This document shows positions 8,931-17,628 of a stretch of DNA of 64,000 bases, in pieces (positions within the stretch are counted from its first letter, which is position 1; every line of letters begins with the position of its first letter). The notes beneath the pieces are model-generated. The model was not told the DNA's origin and ran no database searches. It worked only from the letters and a program-made list of their open reading frames with translations. The translations under genes were made by a program, and so were the position numbers. Source of the DNA: Myroides oncorhynchi (GTDB taxonomy: Bacteria > Bacteroidota > Bacteroidia > Flavobacteriales > Flavobacteriaceae); contig NZ_JAJJMP010000001.1 in assembly GCF_020905415.1 (NCBI RefSeq), positions 2,119,501 through 2,183,500 on the forward strand, read 5' to 3'.

Positions 8931-10688
8931 TTAAATATCTTCAACTTCTTTGCCAAATTGAGAATCATAAAGGTTTTTATAATAACCTCCTTCTAATTCT
9001 AGCAAGTCTTTATGTGTTCCTTTTTCTACTATCTGACCTTTATCCATCACGATGATTTGATCTGCATTAACGATTGTTGCTAATCGGTGTGCAATGATGA
9101 TAGACGTTCTATCCTTTGTTAGATATTCAGTAGCTGTTTGTAACAATTCTTCTGAGTGCGTATCGATAGACGAAGTAGCTTCATCTAAGATTAGGATACT
9201 CGGATTACTAACATAAGCACGTAAGAAAGCGATAAGCTGACGTTGTCCTGAAGAAAGCATCACACCACGCTCTTTTACGTTGTAGTCATATCCACCTGGT
9301 AGCTGTAAGATAAAGTCGTGAATACCTATCTTCTTGGCTGCCTCAATGACAGTCTCTCTTGATATAGCAGGATCGTGTAGAGTAATGTTATTATAGATCG
9401 TATCACTAAATAAGAACACATCTTGAAGTACTACTGCTACTTGCTTGCGCAGTGTAACTAGTTTATATTCATTGATGTCTGTTCCGTCTATACAGATAGA
9501 TCCACTGTCTATATCATAGAATCTATTTAGTAGATTAATGATTGTAGATTTACCAGCACCAGAGCTACCTACTATAGCTATCGTACTACCAGATTCTATA
9601 TTAAGGTTGATTCCCTTTAGTACTTCGTGATCTTCGATATAGCTAAATCTCACATCCTTTAGCTCTATTTTTCCTTTGAACTGAGGCGCTTCTATTGTTC
9701 CGCTATCGTTGATCTGTTCTTCTGTTTCAAGTACATCAAATACGCGTTCTGCAGCGATTATTCCCATCTGCATCACGTTAAACTTATCCGCTATCTGTCT
9801 CAGTGGATTGAATAACATTGTAATCAACATTGTATAAGCAAACAAATCTCCAAAAGAAGTTAGGTTATCTCCTTGTACAATAGACATTCCCCCATACCAT
9901 ATCACAAAACCCAATGTCAGTGATGACACGATATCTGCGATAGGGAAGAAGATAGAGTTATATAAGATATTCTTTAACCAAGCGACATTGTGCTTGTTGT
10001 TTATCTCTTTAAATTTCTCGTATTCTATTTCTTCTCTAGAGAATAACTGTACGATCTTCATTCCAGTCAAACGCTCTTGTACGAAGGTGTTTAAATTAGA
10101 AATCTGTGTACGCACTTCTTGGAATGCGGTTTTCATGTGCATTTGGAATACACGTGTCGCATAAAGTAAGATAGGCATTGCTATTAATACGATGCAACTC
10201 AGTTTCCAGTTCATATAGAACATAATACACAGTACCACGAACATCTTAAGCAAGTCACTGACGATCATAAATAGCCCTTGACTAAAGATACTTGCTATAG
10301 ATTCGATATCTGATACAGCACGAGTTACCAGTTTACCTACAGGTTCGTTATCGAAGTAACGCATTCTGAAGTTAATAATCTTATCGAATAGCTTCTCACG
10401 CATATCCTTTACGATATCTTGTCCTAACCAGTTCGCCCAGTAGGTAAAGAAGAATTGAGATAAAACTTCGAATAATAGGACTAATCCCATTAATCCGATA
10501 TATACTAAGAGCCCTGTTTTATCTTGTTTCTGTACATACTCATCTACTGTTATTTTTAGCATATAAGGCCGTATAGCCGCAAAGATGGAAAGGGATATAG
10601 CAAATGCGACTACCCAATTAAAGCGACTTTTATAGGGCTTTGCGTAGTCTAATATTTTTTGGAGTGATATAGATTTTAATGGTTTCAT
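8931..10688 (-). CDS. ABC exporter, fused membrane and ATPase domains (MsbA/MdlB-like)
   Basis: A 585-residue half-transporter, probably acting as a dimer, of the type that exports lipids, drugs or peptides. The N-terminal membrane domain (about residues 15-325) has six predicted helices. The ATPase domain follows, with Walker A GSSGAGKST (about 372-380), Q-loop VVLQDVFLF, signature LSSGQRQL, Walker B ILILDEATSSID and the H-loop IIAHRLAT. The signature has Ser in place of the first Gly of LSGGQ, a tolerated variant. The start overlaps the truA stop by four bases, so the genes are probably coupled. The substrate cannot be told from sequence; flavobacterial relatives are usually annotated only as ABC transporters. 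Confidence 0.9.
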   Translation of the reverse strand: MKPLKSISLQKILDYAKPYKSRFNWVVAFAISLSIFAAIRPYMLKITVDEYVQKQDKTGLLVYIGLMGLVLLFEVLSQFFFTYWANWLGQDIVKDMREKLFDKIINFRMRYFDNEPVGKLVTRAVSDIESIASIFSQGLFMIVSDLLKMFVVLCIMFYMNWKLSCIVLIAMPILLYATRVFQMHMKTAFQEVRTQISNLNTFVQERLTGMKIVQLFSREEIEYEKFKEINNKHNVAWLKNILYNSIFFPIADIVSSLTLGFVIWYGGMSIVQGDNLTSFGDLFAYTMLITMLFNPLRQIADKFNVMQMGIIAAERVFDVLETEEQINDSGTIEAPQFKGKIELKDVRFSYIEDHEVLKGINLNIESGSTIAIVGSSGAGKSTIINLLNRFYDIDSGSICIDGTDINEYKLVTLRKQVAVVLQDVFLFSDTIYNNITLHDPAISRETVIEAAKKIGIHDFILQLPGGYDYNVKERGVMLSSGQRQLIAFLRAYVSNPSILILDEATSSIDTHSEELLQTATEYLTKDRTSIIIAHRLATIVNADQIIVMDKGQIVEKGTHKDLLELEGGYYKNLYDSQFGKEVEDI

Positions 10689-11422
10689 AAGTAAGGGTAA
10701 CTAACTTGAGTTAAATAAAGACCTTTTCCAGGAACAGAGAAGCCTGCTTGGCCTCTGTCTTTGTTCTCTATTATTGTTCTGAAGTCATCTAATGTTATTT
10801 TTTCTAAGCCTACACTGACTAAAGTACCGACGATAGCTCTAACCATGTTTCGCAAGAATCTGTTAGCAGATACTGTGAAGACAAGTTTATTATCAGGTAG
10901 TACTGTCCAGTAGGCTTTATATATGGTACAGTTAAAAGTAAACACATCAGTATGCGTCTTAGAGAAACACTCGAAATCTTCGTACTCAAATAAGATTTGA
11001 GCAGCCTGATTCATCAGTTCTACATTAAGAGGTCTGAAGTGATAGTAGCTTCCAGCATTGCAGAAAGCATCTTTAAACTGGTGTATGTGATAATCATAAG
11101 TACGTGCTGTAGCATCAAAACGGGCGTGTGCATCATCTGCCACGAGGTGTATATCAAAAACAGCAATGTCTTCAGGTAAATAAGAATTCATTCGTTTGAT
11201 TAAAGAATCCTTATCAAAGGGCATATCGTAATCGAAGTGTGCATACATCTGTCTAGCGTGTACTCCAGCATCAGTTCTACCTGCTCCTACTAGTTCTATA
11301 GGGGTACGCAGTAGAGTGGAAATAGCCTTCGTAAGGACTTCCTGTACTGATATAGCATCTGGTTGTAACTGCCATCCGTGATAATGCGTTCCATTATATG
11401 CAAATTCTAAAAAATATCTCAA
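10685..11422 (-). CDS. truA: tRNA pseudouridine(38-40) synthase
   Basis: TruA isomerises uridines 38, 39 and 40 in the anticodon arm of many tRNAs. The 245-residue protein has the catalytic motif GAGRTDAGVHARQM with the nucleophilic Asp51, and RFLRNMVRAIVGTLV in the second half. The length is standard. The start at 11422 is supported by the conserved N-terminal RYFLEFAYNGTHYHGWQ. It is the first gene of a two-gene unit with the ABC exporter. The region upstream is the long gene-poor stretch that holds a dispersed repeat, and no clear promoter was found next to the gene. Confidence 0.95.
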   Translation of the reverse strand: MRYFLEFAYNGTHYHGWQLQPDAISVQEVLTKAISTLLRTPIELVGAGRTDAGVHARQMYAHFDYDMPFDKDSLIKRMNSYLPEDIAVFDIHLVADDAHARFDATARTYDYHIHQFKDAFCNAGSYYHFRPLNVELMNQAAQILFEYEDFECFSKTHTDVFTFNCTIYKAYWTVLPDNKLVFTVSANRFLRNMVRAIVGTLVSVGLEKITLDDFRTIIENKDRGQAGFSVPGKGLYLTQVSYPYL

Positions 11423-11804
11423 TGTAATTCTCTTTGTTTTGTAAAAGGCAAATATACTTTAAAAACGCCATTAGGCAGATTATGTTATTATAAAATTAGG
11501 AATTAGTAACTAGTAATCGGAGATGAGTTTCCGTTCTTGATAACTCTCCTATATAGTCTCTAGATTTTGAGTAATTAAAAAAAAGCAGTTCACTTTTTTT
11601 GTTTTATCTTCATTATAGCTTTGATTACCTTCAAAATAATCATAGTATATCCAACTTTTTTTTGGAAAAACAACGCATTTTAGCTCTAAATAGTACATTT
11701 TAAAAAACACAGTACATTTTTCTTAAACTACAAGAACACTTAAGTTGTTTTTTTTTGAGTTTGTTAATTTGTTTTTGGTTGATCAAGTTTTTTTTTAGAA
11801 CACG

Positions 11805-11935
11805 TCTCAATCGCAATGGGAATAAGTATCTATCCTGAGTTGCTCGACAGTTTCTCGAGTATTCGCCGTAGTTAGTCTCTCTGAGAAAGATTAGTCGAAC
11901 AGTTGTTCTTGTATTGATGGGTAATCTACGACTAG
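11805..11935 (+). repeat. 131-bp dispersed repeat, copy A
   Basis: This segment and 63461-63591 align end to end without gaps, with 116 of 131 positions identical by my count. Weaker similarity extends about 45 bases upstream (TTGTTAA, a T run, TTG). It is not coding: stops occur in every frame and the differences show no three-base rhythm. Internal symmetry includes the stem TGCTCGA / TCGAGTA with a 7-base loop at positions 37-57 of the unit, kept in both copies. A TAGTCG near position 88 faces CGACTA at positions 125-130. It could be a structured RNA, a MITE-like element or a protein-binding repeat. I do not recognise it. Confidence 0.8.
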
Positions 11936-12036
11936 TTGAGTATTGGAATTAAGCAGAAGGAGAATGATGGGAGGAGAGAGAGGATTGTTTGTGGACATAC
12001 ACGTCACGTCCTGTTGGTACGTAATGTTGGTGTAGA

Positions 12037-12054
12037 GGCGTAAAACTTTACGCC
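12037..12054. repeat. Small palindrome resembling GTAGAG...CTCTAC repeats
   Basis: GGCGTAAA-AC-TTTACGCC is a perfect 8-bp palindrome preceded by TGTAGA. It looks like a decayed member of the GTAGAGRCGY... palindromic repeats scattered through many bacterial genomes. The outer arm on the right has diverged. Confidence 0.4.
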
Positions 12055-12296
12055 CACATAAAATATCTAAAGATGTTTTATTAACAAGCTGCGTTGTGTC
12101 ATATAATGTGATTACAATCAATGTAAGTTAGATACATTCTCTTGTTATGAAATATATAGTTTTAAACATTTTGGTTTCAGTGAGGAGGAGAAATATTTTG
12201 TATTTATCTTTATCAAGGACACAGGGTTGATAATGCTAGTGGGGGCTCGTTCAATTAAAAAAAACTGGTTCTGAAGTAAAAAAAACATTCATTAAA

Positions 12297-12724
12297 ATGG
12301 AAAAAACCAAAGTAAAAAAGATAGTAATATCATTTATTAAAGAGATGAATAAAAGGGAAAAGCAATGTAATATAATAGACGAAAATAATACATTAACATC
12401 TGAAGAACAATTTAGTGAACAAGAAAAACTAATTATAAGTATTTTTGAAAGGTATTGTACGCCTAAAGAAAGAAAATCAAGTCGTCCTAATACTATATCG
12501 TATGGATATGATGATTGTTTTGAATATGATCCAAAGGAAGAGAGTATTGTTAATATTATGGAGGATGAAAAGTCTAAATCAAAAATGGATGTAGAAACTT
12601 TTAAAGAAGATCCTTTAGAAGAAAAGTTTATGTATGTACTTATAAAAAAAAATATCAATGGCTTATAGATGCTAAGAAATATTATAGTAAAACAAAAGAG
12701 AAATGGATGCCTGATTTACTTTAA
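12297..12724 (+). pseudogene. Probable NTF2-like immunity-type protein, frameshifted in an A9 tract
   Basis: The frame opened by the ATG at 12297 gives 123 residues and stops at 12668. Just before the stop is a run of nine A (12644-12652). Shifting to the -1 frame there, equal to one extra A, continues as YQWLIDAKKYYSKTKEKWM and ends naturally at 12724, giving a protein of about 142 residues. The acidic, aromatic layout and the WLID...Y ending suggest the NTF2-fold immunity proteins that accompany Rhs and other polymorphic toxins (RhsIA-like). That assignment is tentative. No toxin gene is adjacent, so it would be an orphan. The break may be a real mutation, phase variation by slippage, or a sequencing error. 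Confidence 0.5.
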
Positions 12725-12855
12725 TCTAAAGAATTCTATGAGGCTGAAGGTAATTATTTAAAGTTAATCTTTCTTTTTAAAATCGCAATAATGTCTATTT
12801 TTACGACTTTGTGATTATAAGCAAAGACTAACCAATAAACCTAACTATATTAAAA

Positions 12856-14124
12856 ATGAAAAAATTACTAGTATTGCTAAGCTTGTGTGTGAGCACATGG
12901 GTACAGGCACAGGATTTTAATCAGTATTTTGAGAATAAGACGTTGCGTCTAGATTATGTGTTCGGTGGAAATAACGACAGACAATTTATTCTGCTAGATG
13001 AGCTAGTCTCTTTACCTACTTGGGCTGGGCGTACGCATAACCTTGGAGAGAATGCTTTAAAAGGAAATGGACAAGTGAAAGTATATGATCAGAAAACGAA
13101 TGCGCTGATTTACACGAATAGCTTTAGTACACTGTTTCAAGAATGGCTGTCAACAGATGAGGCTAAGGAGCATACGAAGAGTTTTGAGAATGTGTTTTTA
13201 GTGCCTTTTCCAAAAGAGAAAGTGCGTATAGAGCTAGTGTTATTTGATGAAAATGGAAAAGAGAAAGATAAATTAGTACATCAGATAGATCCTAAAGATA
13301 TCCTGATACATGCTAAGGGAACTAAGGATGTGACAAAACACTCGTATGTACATAAAGCTAAAGACAATGCTAAAGCAATTAATGTAGTGTTCGTAGCAGA
13401 GGGGTTTAAAGAAGAAGAGATGGGTAAGTTTACAGATGCAGTTAAGGTCTCTATACAAGAGATATTAGCACATAAGCCATTTGATAAATTTGCAGATAAC
13501 TTTAACTTCATTGCAGTGGAGAGTGCTTCTAAAGATTCTGGAGTGAGCGTTCCACGTACTGGAGAATGGAAGAAGACGGCTGTAGAGTCTAACTTCGATA
13601 CGTTCTACTCAGAGCGCTATCTGACTACCAATAGAATTAAGAAACTACACGATGTATTAGCGGGTATTCCTTATGAGCATATTATTATCTTAGCCAATAC
13701 AGATGTATATGGCGGAGGAGGTATTTATAACTCATATACGTTAACTACTACAGGGCATAAAGATTTTAAACCAGTGGTAGTACACGAGTTTGGGCATAGT
13801 TTCGCAGGATTAGCAGATGAGTATTTTTATCCTAATGATGTGTTGAGTGATTTGATATCTAATCAGACTGAGCCGTGGGAACAAAATATCACTACGTTAG
13901 TAGACTTCGATAGCAAGTGGAAAAAAATGTTGAGAAAAGGAACTCCTATTCCAACGTTAGCAAAAGATAGTAAGAAATATCCAGTGGGAGCTTATGAAGG
14001 TTTAGAAGGACGTAAGGTGTATAAAGGAACATTAGATTGTAGAATGAAGACTAATCAATATCCTGAGTTCTGTCCAGTTTGTCAGAATGCAGTAGAAGAG
14101 TTAATTTTGTTCTATACAAAATAA
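12856..14124 (+). CDS. Secreted M64-family metallopeptidase (IgA peptidase M64 family)
   Basis: A 422-residue exported zinc peptidase. A Sec signal peptide (1-19, ending VQAQ) is followed by an N-terminal beta-rich domain (about 20-150) found before the catalytic domain in Bacteroidota M64 proteins. The peptidase domain contains HEFGHSFAGLADEY at about 310-323: His310, Glu311 and His314 form the zinc site, with Asp321 as the probable third ligand. The cysteine-containing CRMKTNQYPEFCPVC near the C-terminus is the conserved Met-bearing segment. The family is named for an IgA-cleaving enzyme of a gut Clostridium, but most members have unknown substrates, so IgA cleavage should not be assumed. 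A terminator follows. Confidence 0.88.
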   Translation: MKKLLVLLSLCVSTWVQAQDFNQYFENKTLRLDYVFGGNNDRQFILLDELVSLPTWAGRTHNLGENALKGNGQVKVYDQKTNALIYTNSFSTLFQEWLSTDEAKEHTKSFENVFLVPFPKEKVRIELVLFDENGKEKDKLVHQIDPKDILIHAKGTKDVTKHSYVHKAKDNAKAINVVFVAEGFKEEEMGKFTDAVKVSIQEILAHKPFDKFADNFNFIAVESASKDSGVSVPRTGEWKKTAVESNFDTFYSERYLTTNRIKKLHDVLAGIPYEHIIILANTDVYGGGGIYNSYTLTTTGHKDFKPVVVHEFGHSFAGLADEYFYPNDVLSDLISNQTEPWEQNITTLVDFDSKWKKMLRKGTPIPTLAKDSKKYPVGAYEGLEGRKVYKGTLDCRMKTNQYPEFCPVCQNAVEELILFYTK

Positions 14125-14132
14125 AGTAAGTT

Positions 14133-14165
14133 AGAGCCTTTCAGTTTTGGGAGGCTCTTCTTTTT
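14133..14165 (+). terminator. Intrinsic terminator after the M64 peptidase
   Basis: Stem AGAGCCT / AGGCTCT with a 12-base loop, followed by TCTTCTTTTT. Confidence 0.7.
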
Positions 14166-14181
14166 AAAGATAGAAAAAGAA

Positions 14182-14691
14182 ATGAAGAAAATATTATTGT
14201 TATCAGATACACATAGTTGTATAGATGAGTCTATCTTGAAGTATGTGCGCCAAGCAGATGAAGTGTGGCACGCTGGAGATATCGGTGATTTAGTGGTGAC
14301 AGATACCATTAAGTCTTTAAAACCATTTAAGGCAGTATATGGCAATATAGATGGGAATGAGGCAAGACTTGAATTTCCTGAAGAGATAGTATTTGAATGT
14401 GAAGGGATGAAGGTGTATATGGTACATATCGGAGGATATCCCGGGAAGTATAGAACGATAGTTAGGGATAGAATTCGCAGAGACAAACCTAATATTTATA
14501 TTTGTGGACACTCACATATCCTTAAAGTACAGTTTGATCAGGAGATGAATGTATTGCATATTAATCCTGGAGCAGCTGGTATCAGTGGATTTCATCAGGT
14601 GCGAACGATGTTGCGCTTTACGATAGATAATGGAAATATAAAAGATATGGAAGTTATAGAATGGTCTAAAAACAAAAAAGCCGAACTATAA
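14182..14691 (+). CDS. YfcE/MJ0936-type metallophosphoesterase
   Basis: A 169-residue calcineurin-like phosphoesterase of the small cytoplasmic YfcE family, which hydrolyses phosphodiesters with a two-metal centre. All metal-binding blocks are visible: D9-x-H11 (SDTHS), GDIGD with Asp33, GNIDGNE with Asn55 and Asp57, and GHSHI near residue 113. Bacteroidota genomes usually carry one copy with an unknown physiological substrate. The last codons and stop lie inside the hairpin of the downstream terminator. The gene converges on the DUF4293 gene. Confidence 0.9.
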   Translation: MKKILLLSDTHSCIDESILKYVRQADEVWHAGDIGDLVVTDTIKSLKPFKAVYGNIDGNEARLEFPEEIVFECEGMKVYMVHIGGYPGKYRTIVRDRIRRDKPNIYICGHSHILKVQFDQEMNVLHINPGAAGISGFHQVRTMLRFTIDNGNIKDMEVIEWSKNKKAEL

Positions 14692-14706
14692 GTTCGGCTT
14701 TTTTAA
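14674..14706. terminator. Bidirectional intrinsic terminator
   Basis: Stem AAGCCGAACT / AGTTCGGCTT with the loop ATA, flanked by A and T runs, so it serves both the phosphoesterase (plus) and DUF4293 (minus) genes. The plus-strand stop codon lies in the loop. Confidence 0.92.
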
Positions 14707-14732
14707 CGCACTAATAAACTAAGATGTTAGGT

Positions 14733-15149
14733 TTATCGCAATCGATCCACTGATTTTACAAGATCTTCATCCTTCTTAATGGCTCTGTTCGCTAATACAA
14801 GGAACAGGATAGAAATAATAGGGAGGAACATCCCAATACCTTTCTCAGAAACAGCTTCCGCAGTTTCTCCAGATACCGCTAGTGTACGATATACAAATAA
14901 TCCTAAAAGTATAAAGTTTGATATTATATTCACTCTATTGAACACAAACTGTCTTTGTCTATTCTTATACCCTAAGATAGTGATTACTGTCAACGCTGTT
15001 GATAGTCCAAAAAGGATCGTAGCAGGAGGGTTCATCATAAAAAAGACTTCTTCATTTAATCCGTTATGCCATAAAGGAAAGATGAAAGGCAATACTCCCA
15101 TCGCTATAAAAACGATAATTAAATAAACTGTTTGAATTCGTTGTATCAT
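14733..15149 (-). CDS. DUF4293 membrane protein
   Basis: A 138-residue protein with four predicted transmembrane helices (about 7-26, 38-58, 68-92 and 108-125). It starts with MIQRIQTVYL, the hallmark of the DUF4293 family, which is confined to Bacteroidota and of unknown function. It lies head-to-head with rho, with about 190 bases between them, the same neighbourhood as in other Flavobacteriaceae as far as I recall. A short charged tail (KKDEDLVKSVDRLR) faces one side of the membrane. Confidence 0.85.
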   Translation of the reverse strand: MIQRIQTVYLIIVFIAMGVLPFIFPLWHNGLNEEVFFMMNPPATILFGLSTALTVITILGYKNRQRQFVFNRVNIISNFILLGLFVYRTLAVSGETAEAVSEKGIGMFLPIISILFLVLANRAIKKDEDLVKSVDRLR

Positions 15150-15203
15150 AATTAGTAATAAATATGAATGACAAAAATAGCGTTTCTTTTTTGTAAAAAC
15201 CTA

Positions 15204-15232
15204 TTGTTTATTAAAATTTATTCGTAATATTG
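15204..15232 (+). promoter_or_regulatory. Predicted rho promoter
   Basis: TTG at 15204-15206, an 18-base spacer and TAATATTG at 15225-15232. This fits the Bacteroidota TTG-N17..20-TAnnTTTG pattern with one mismatch. Transcription would start near 15240, giving a leader of about 100 bases. Confidence 0.55.
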
Positions 15233-15241
15233 CATCAGTAC

Positions 15242-15267
15242 TGCCGTAAGTTCTTCATAATACGGCA
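15242..15267 (+). promoter_or_regulatory. Hairpin at the start of the rho leader
   Basis: TGCCGTA / TACGGCA with a 12-base loop, placed exactly where the predicted rho mRNA begins and followed by a T-rich stretch (TTCTATTTT). It may stabilise the 5' end or take part in rho autoregulation (inference). Confidence 0.4.
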
Positions 15268-15337
15268 ATTCTATTTTAAATTTCCATTCTTATTTAAAAT
15301 ACACACAACTCAATATTTATAATCTATAAACATTTAT

Positions 15338-17290
15338 ATGTTTGAAATTTCCGAACTAAAAAAAATGAAGGTCGCAGATCTTCAGGAGATTGCTAAAACG
15401 GCAAAAATTGCTAAGGTGGCTTCTTTGAAAAAAGATGAACTTATAGGGCAAATCTTAGAACATCAAAAAACGACTAATGCAGAGGATAGAAAAGTACCTG
15501 TAAAAGCTAAAGCTGTAGAGAAAGCTCCTGTAGTGGAAAAGAAAGCTCCTGTAGCAGTAGAAAAGAAAGTAGCTGTAGATAATTCTAAAAATGAAGTAAA
15601 GACACAGGTACAAAATGCTAAGCCAAATAATACTAAGCCTTTAGATAAATCAAGAAGACCTAGATTAGGACAAGCTGATGAAGAGGGGAAAGTAGAAAGT
15701 AAAGTAGAGCAAGCATCTCGTGTGTTAGCAGAAAAGCCTCAGCGTCAATCTGTAGATCAGAATAAGGAGAAAGTTAGAACTCAAGAGTCAAATAAAGAAG
15801 GAACAAGCGAGCAAACTTCAGACACAAGAGCAAACAATAATAACGAGAATAGAAGAGATTTTAAAAATAAAAATCAAGGCGATAATAATAATCGTCGCGA
15901 TGGGCAAAAACGCGATTTTAAAACTCGTCAACTACAACAAGGGCAGTCACAACAACAGCCTCGTACGAATAATAACGCAGCAGAATCAAATACACCTGTG
16001 TTAGATAATGTATCTGAGAAAGTAGAAGTAGTAAATAATAATGAAAATATTGCTGTGCAACAATCTGAGGGAGATAACCCAAAGAGAAATAATAATCAGC
16101 AAAACAATAATAACAATCAACAGAACAAGAATAATAACAACAAAAAGAATAATTTCAGAGAACCTGATTATGAATTTGATGGTATTATAGAGAGTGAAGG
16201 GGTATTAGAGATGATGCCTGATGGATACGGATTCTTGCGTTCTGCAGATTACCACTATTTATCATCACCAGATGATATTTATTTATCTCAGTCTCAAATT
16301 AGATTGTTTGGTTTAAAGACAGGAGATACTGTAAAAGGAGTAGTACGCCCTCCTAAGGAAGGAGAAAAGTTCTTCCCTTTAGTAAAGGTGTTGAAAATTA
16401 ATGGTCACGATCCACAAGATGTGCGTGATAGAAATTCATTTGAACACTTAACACCATTATTTCCAAATGAGAAGTTTAACTTAGATGGTAAGAGTAGTAC
16501 AATTTCTACTCGTTTGATGGATATGTTCGCACCTATCGGTAAGGGACAGCGTGGTATGATCGTCGCTCAACCTAAGACAGGTAAGACTGTGCTTTTAAAA
16601 GAGGTGGCTAATGCTATCGCAGCTAATCACCCTGAGGCATATTTAATCGTGTTACTTATCGATGAGCGCCCAGAAGAGGTTACAGATATGCAGCGTAGTG
16701 TGAATGCGGAAGTTATTGCTTCTACATTTGATGAGCCAGCTGAGAGACACGTTAAAGTGGCTAATATTGTATTAGAAAAAGCAAAGCGCTTAGTAGAGTG
16801 TGGTCACGATGTAGTGATCTTATTAGATTCTATCACTCGTTTAGCTAGAGCATATAACACTGTTCAGCCTGCATCAGGTAAAGTATTAAGTGGAGGTGTG
16901 GATGCAAATGCATTACAAAAACCTAAGCGTTTCTTTGGTGCTGCACGTAATATAGAGAATGGAGGTTCTTTAAGTATAATCGCTACAGCTTTAGTCGATA
17001 CTGGATCTAAAATGGATGAAGTAATCTTCGAAGAGTTTAAAGGAACTGGTAATATGGAATTACAGTTAGATCGTAAGTTAGCAAACAAACGTATCTTCCC
17101 TGCTATCGATATTACATCTTCTAGTACACGTAGAGATGATTTGTTATTAAATGAATGGGAATTAAAACGTTCATTAATGGTAAGACGATATATAGATGAT
17201 ATGAACTCTGTAGAAGCAATGTCATCTATTATTGATAATGTAAAGAATACTGCGAATAATGACGAAGTATTAAAAAACTTAAGTAAATAG
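15338..17290 (+). CDS. rho: Transcription termination factor Rho with long Asn/Gln-rich insert
   Basis: Rho is the hexameric RNA helicase that ends transcription at untranslated RNA. Order of domains in the 650 residues: a Rho_N helix-extended-loop-helix (about 5-45, [17 protein letters not shown]); a low-complexity, lysine-, asparagine- and glutamine-rich segment (about 60-275) with poly-Asn runs; the cold-shock-like RNA-binding domain from about 285 ([15 protein letters not shown]); then the RecA-type ATPase with Walker A QPKTGKT (about 411-418), RPEEVTDM and [13 protein letters not shown]. The insert makes it far longer than the 419-residue E. coli protein. Such inserts are known in Bacteroidota Rho and can drive phase separation in Bacteroides. 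The C-terminal core is complete. Confidence 0.96.
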   Translation: MFEISELKKMKVADLQEIAKTAKIAKVASLKKDELIGQILEHQKTTNAEDRKVPVKAKAVEKAPVVEKKAPVAVEKKVAVDNSKNEVKTQVQNAKPNNTKPLDKSRRPRLGQADEEGKVESKVEQASRVLAEKPQRQSVDQNKEKVRTQESNKEGTSEQTSDTRANNNNENRRDFKNKNQGDNNNRRDGQKRDFKTRQLQQGQSQQQPRTNNNAAESNTPVLDNVSEKVEVVNNNENIAVQQSEGDNPKRNNNQQNNNNNQQNKNNNNKKNNFREPDYEFDGIIESEGVLEMMPDGYGFLRSADYHYLSSPDDIYLSQSQIRLFGLKTGDTVKGVVRPPKEGEKFFPLVKVLKINGHDPQDVRDRNSFEHLTPLFPNEKFNLDGKSSTISTRLMDMFAPIGKGQRGMIVAQPKTGKTVLLKEVANAIAANHPEAYLIVLLIDERPEEVTDMQRSVNAEVIASTFDEPAERHVKVANIVLEKAKRLVECGHDVVILLDSITRLARAYNTVQPASGKVLSGGVDANALQKPKRFFGAARNIENGGSLSIIATALVDTGSKMDEVIFEEFKGTGNMELQLDRKLANKRIFPAIDITSSSTRRDDLLLNEWELKRSLMVRRYIDDMNSVEAMSSIIDNVKNTANNDEVLKNLSK

Positions 17291-17312
17291 AATAATACCC
17301 TGTATGTATATT

Positions 17313-17354
17313 GAAAAGAGGACATTTATAATTTGTAGATGTTCTCTTTTTTTG
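17313..17354 (+). terminator. Intrinsic terminator after rho
   Basis: Stem AAAGAGGACAT / ATGTTCTCTTT (one G:U) with a 13-base loop and a long T run. Confidence 0.8.
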
Positions 17355-17628
17355 TGTATAATCCAAAATTAGTATTAACCAAATACAACAAATCAATTGT
17401 GCTCCATAGTTCTTTTATTAGTTCTGAAACTATACTATGCTTTACTTGTTAGTCGAAGTCTTTTATGTATAATTACTTTTGTTTGTCTGTCCAATGTTGA
17501 TTAAGGAGGGGGCTTTGGGTAATAAATGTTTTGCAAATAGAGAGAATGTTGTTTCTTTGAAAAGATTATCTTTAGATATATGTAGAGTAGGATTTTACTG
17601 AGATATTGAAAAGAAATAGAGTAAGAAT
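17355..17628. other. Intergenic region, nothing recognised
   Basis: An AT-rich gap before a small membrane-protein gene. I see no gene, repeat or convincing promoter in it. Confidence 0.5.

Larger units (their letters stand above)
11423..12296. other. Gene-poor, T-rich intergenic region
   Basis: About 870 bases with no supported coding sequence, between the divergent truA and an immunity-like gene. From about 11575 to 11800 it is unusually rich in T tracts (runs of 7-9 T). Next comes the 131-bp dispersed repeat (11805-11935), then a purine-rich patch (about 11950-11995) and a small palindrome near 12037. A similar T-rich tract precedes the second repeat copy near 63250-63460. Confidence 0.7.

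Noticed and set aside
11891..12121. Minus-strand frame of 76 codons running across repeat copy A
   Set aside because: The matching stretch in repeat copy B is not open in that frame, and the differences between copies do not follow codon structure.
12180..12296. Possible toxin remnant directly before the immunity-like gene
   Set aside because: A few codons can be read (around 12232-12275) but there is no frame long enough to support a protein.
12251..12658. Minus-strand frame of 135 codons opposite the immunity-like gene
   Set aside because: Hydrophobic Phe/Ser-rich translation typical of the reverse of an acidic, Lys-rich gene; the plus-strand frame has the better protein character.
16864..17325. 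Minus-strand frame of 153 codons inside rho
   Set aside because: Antisense to the conserved Rho ATPase domain.
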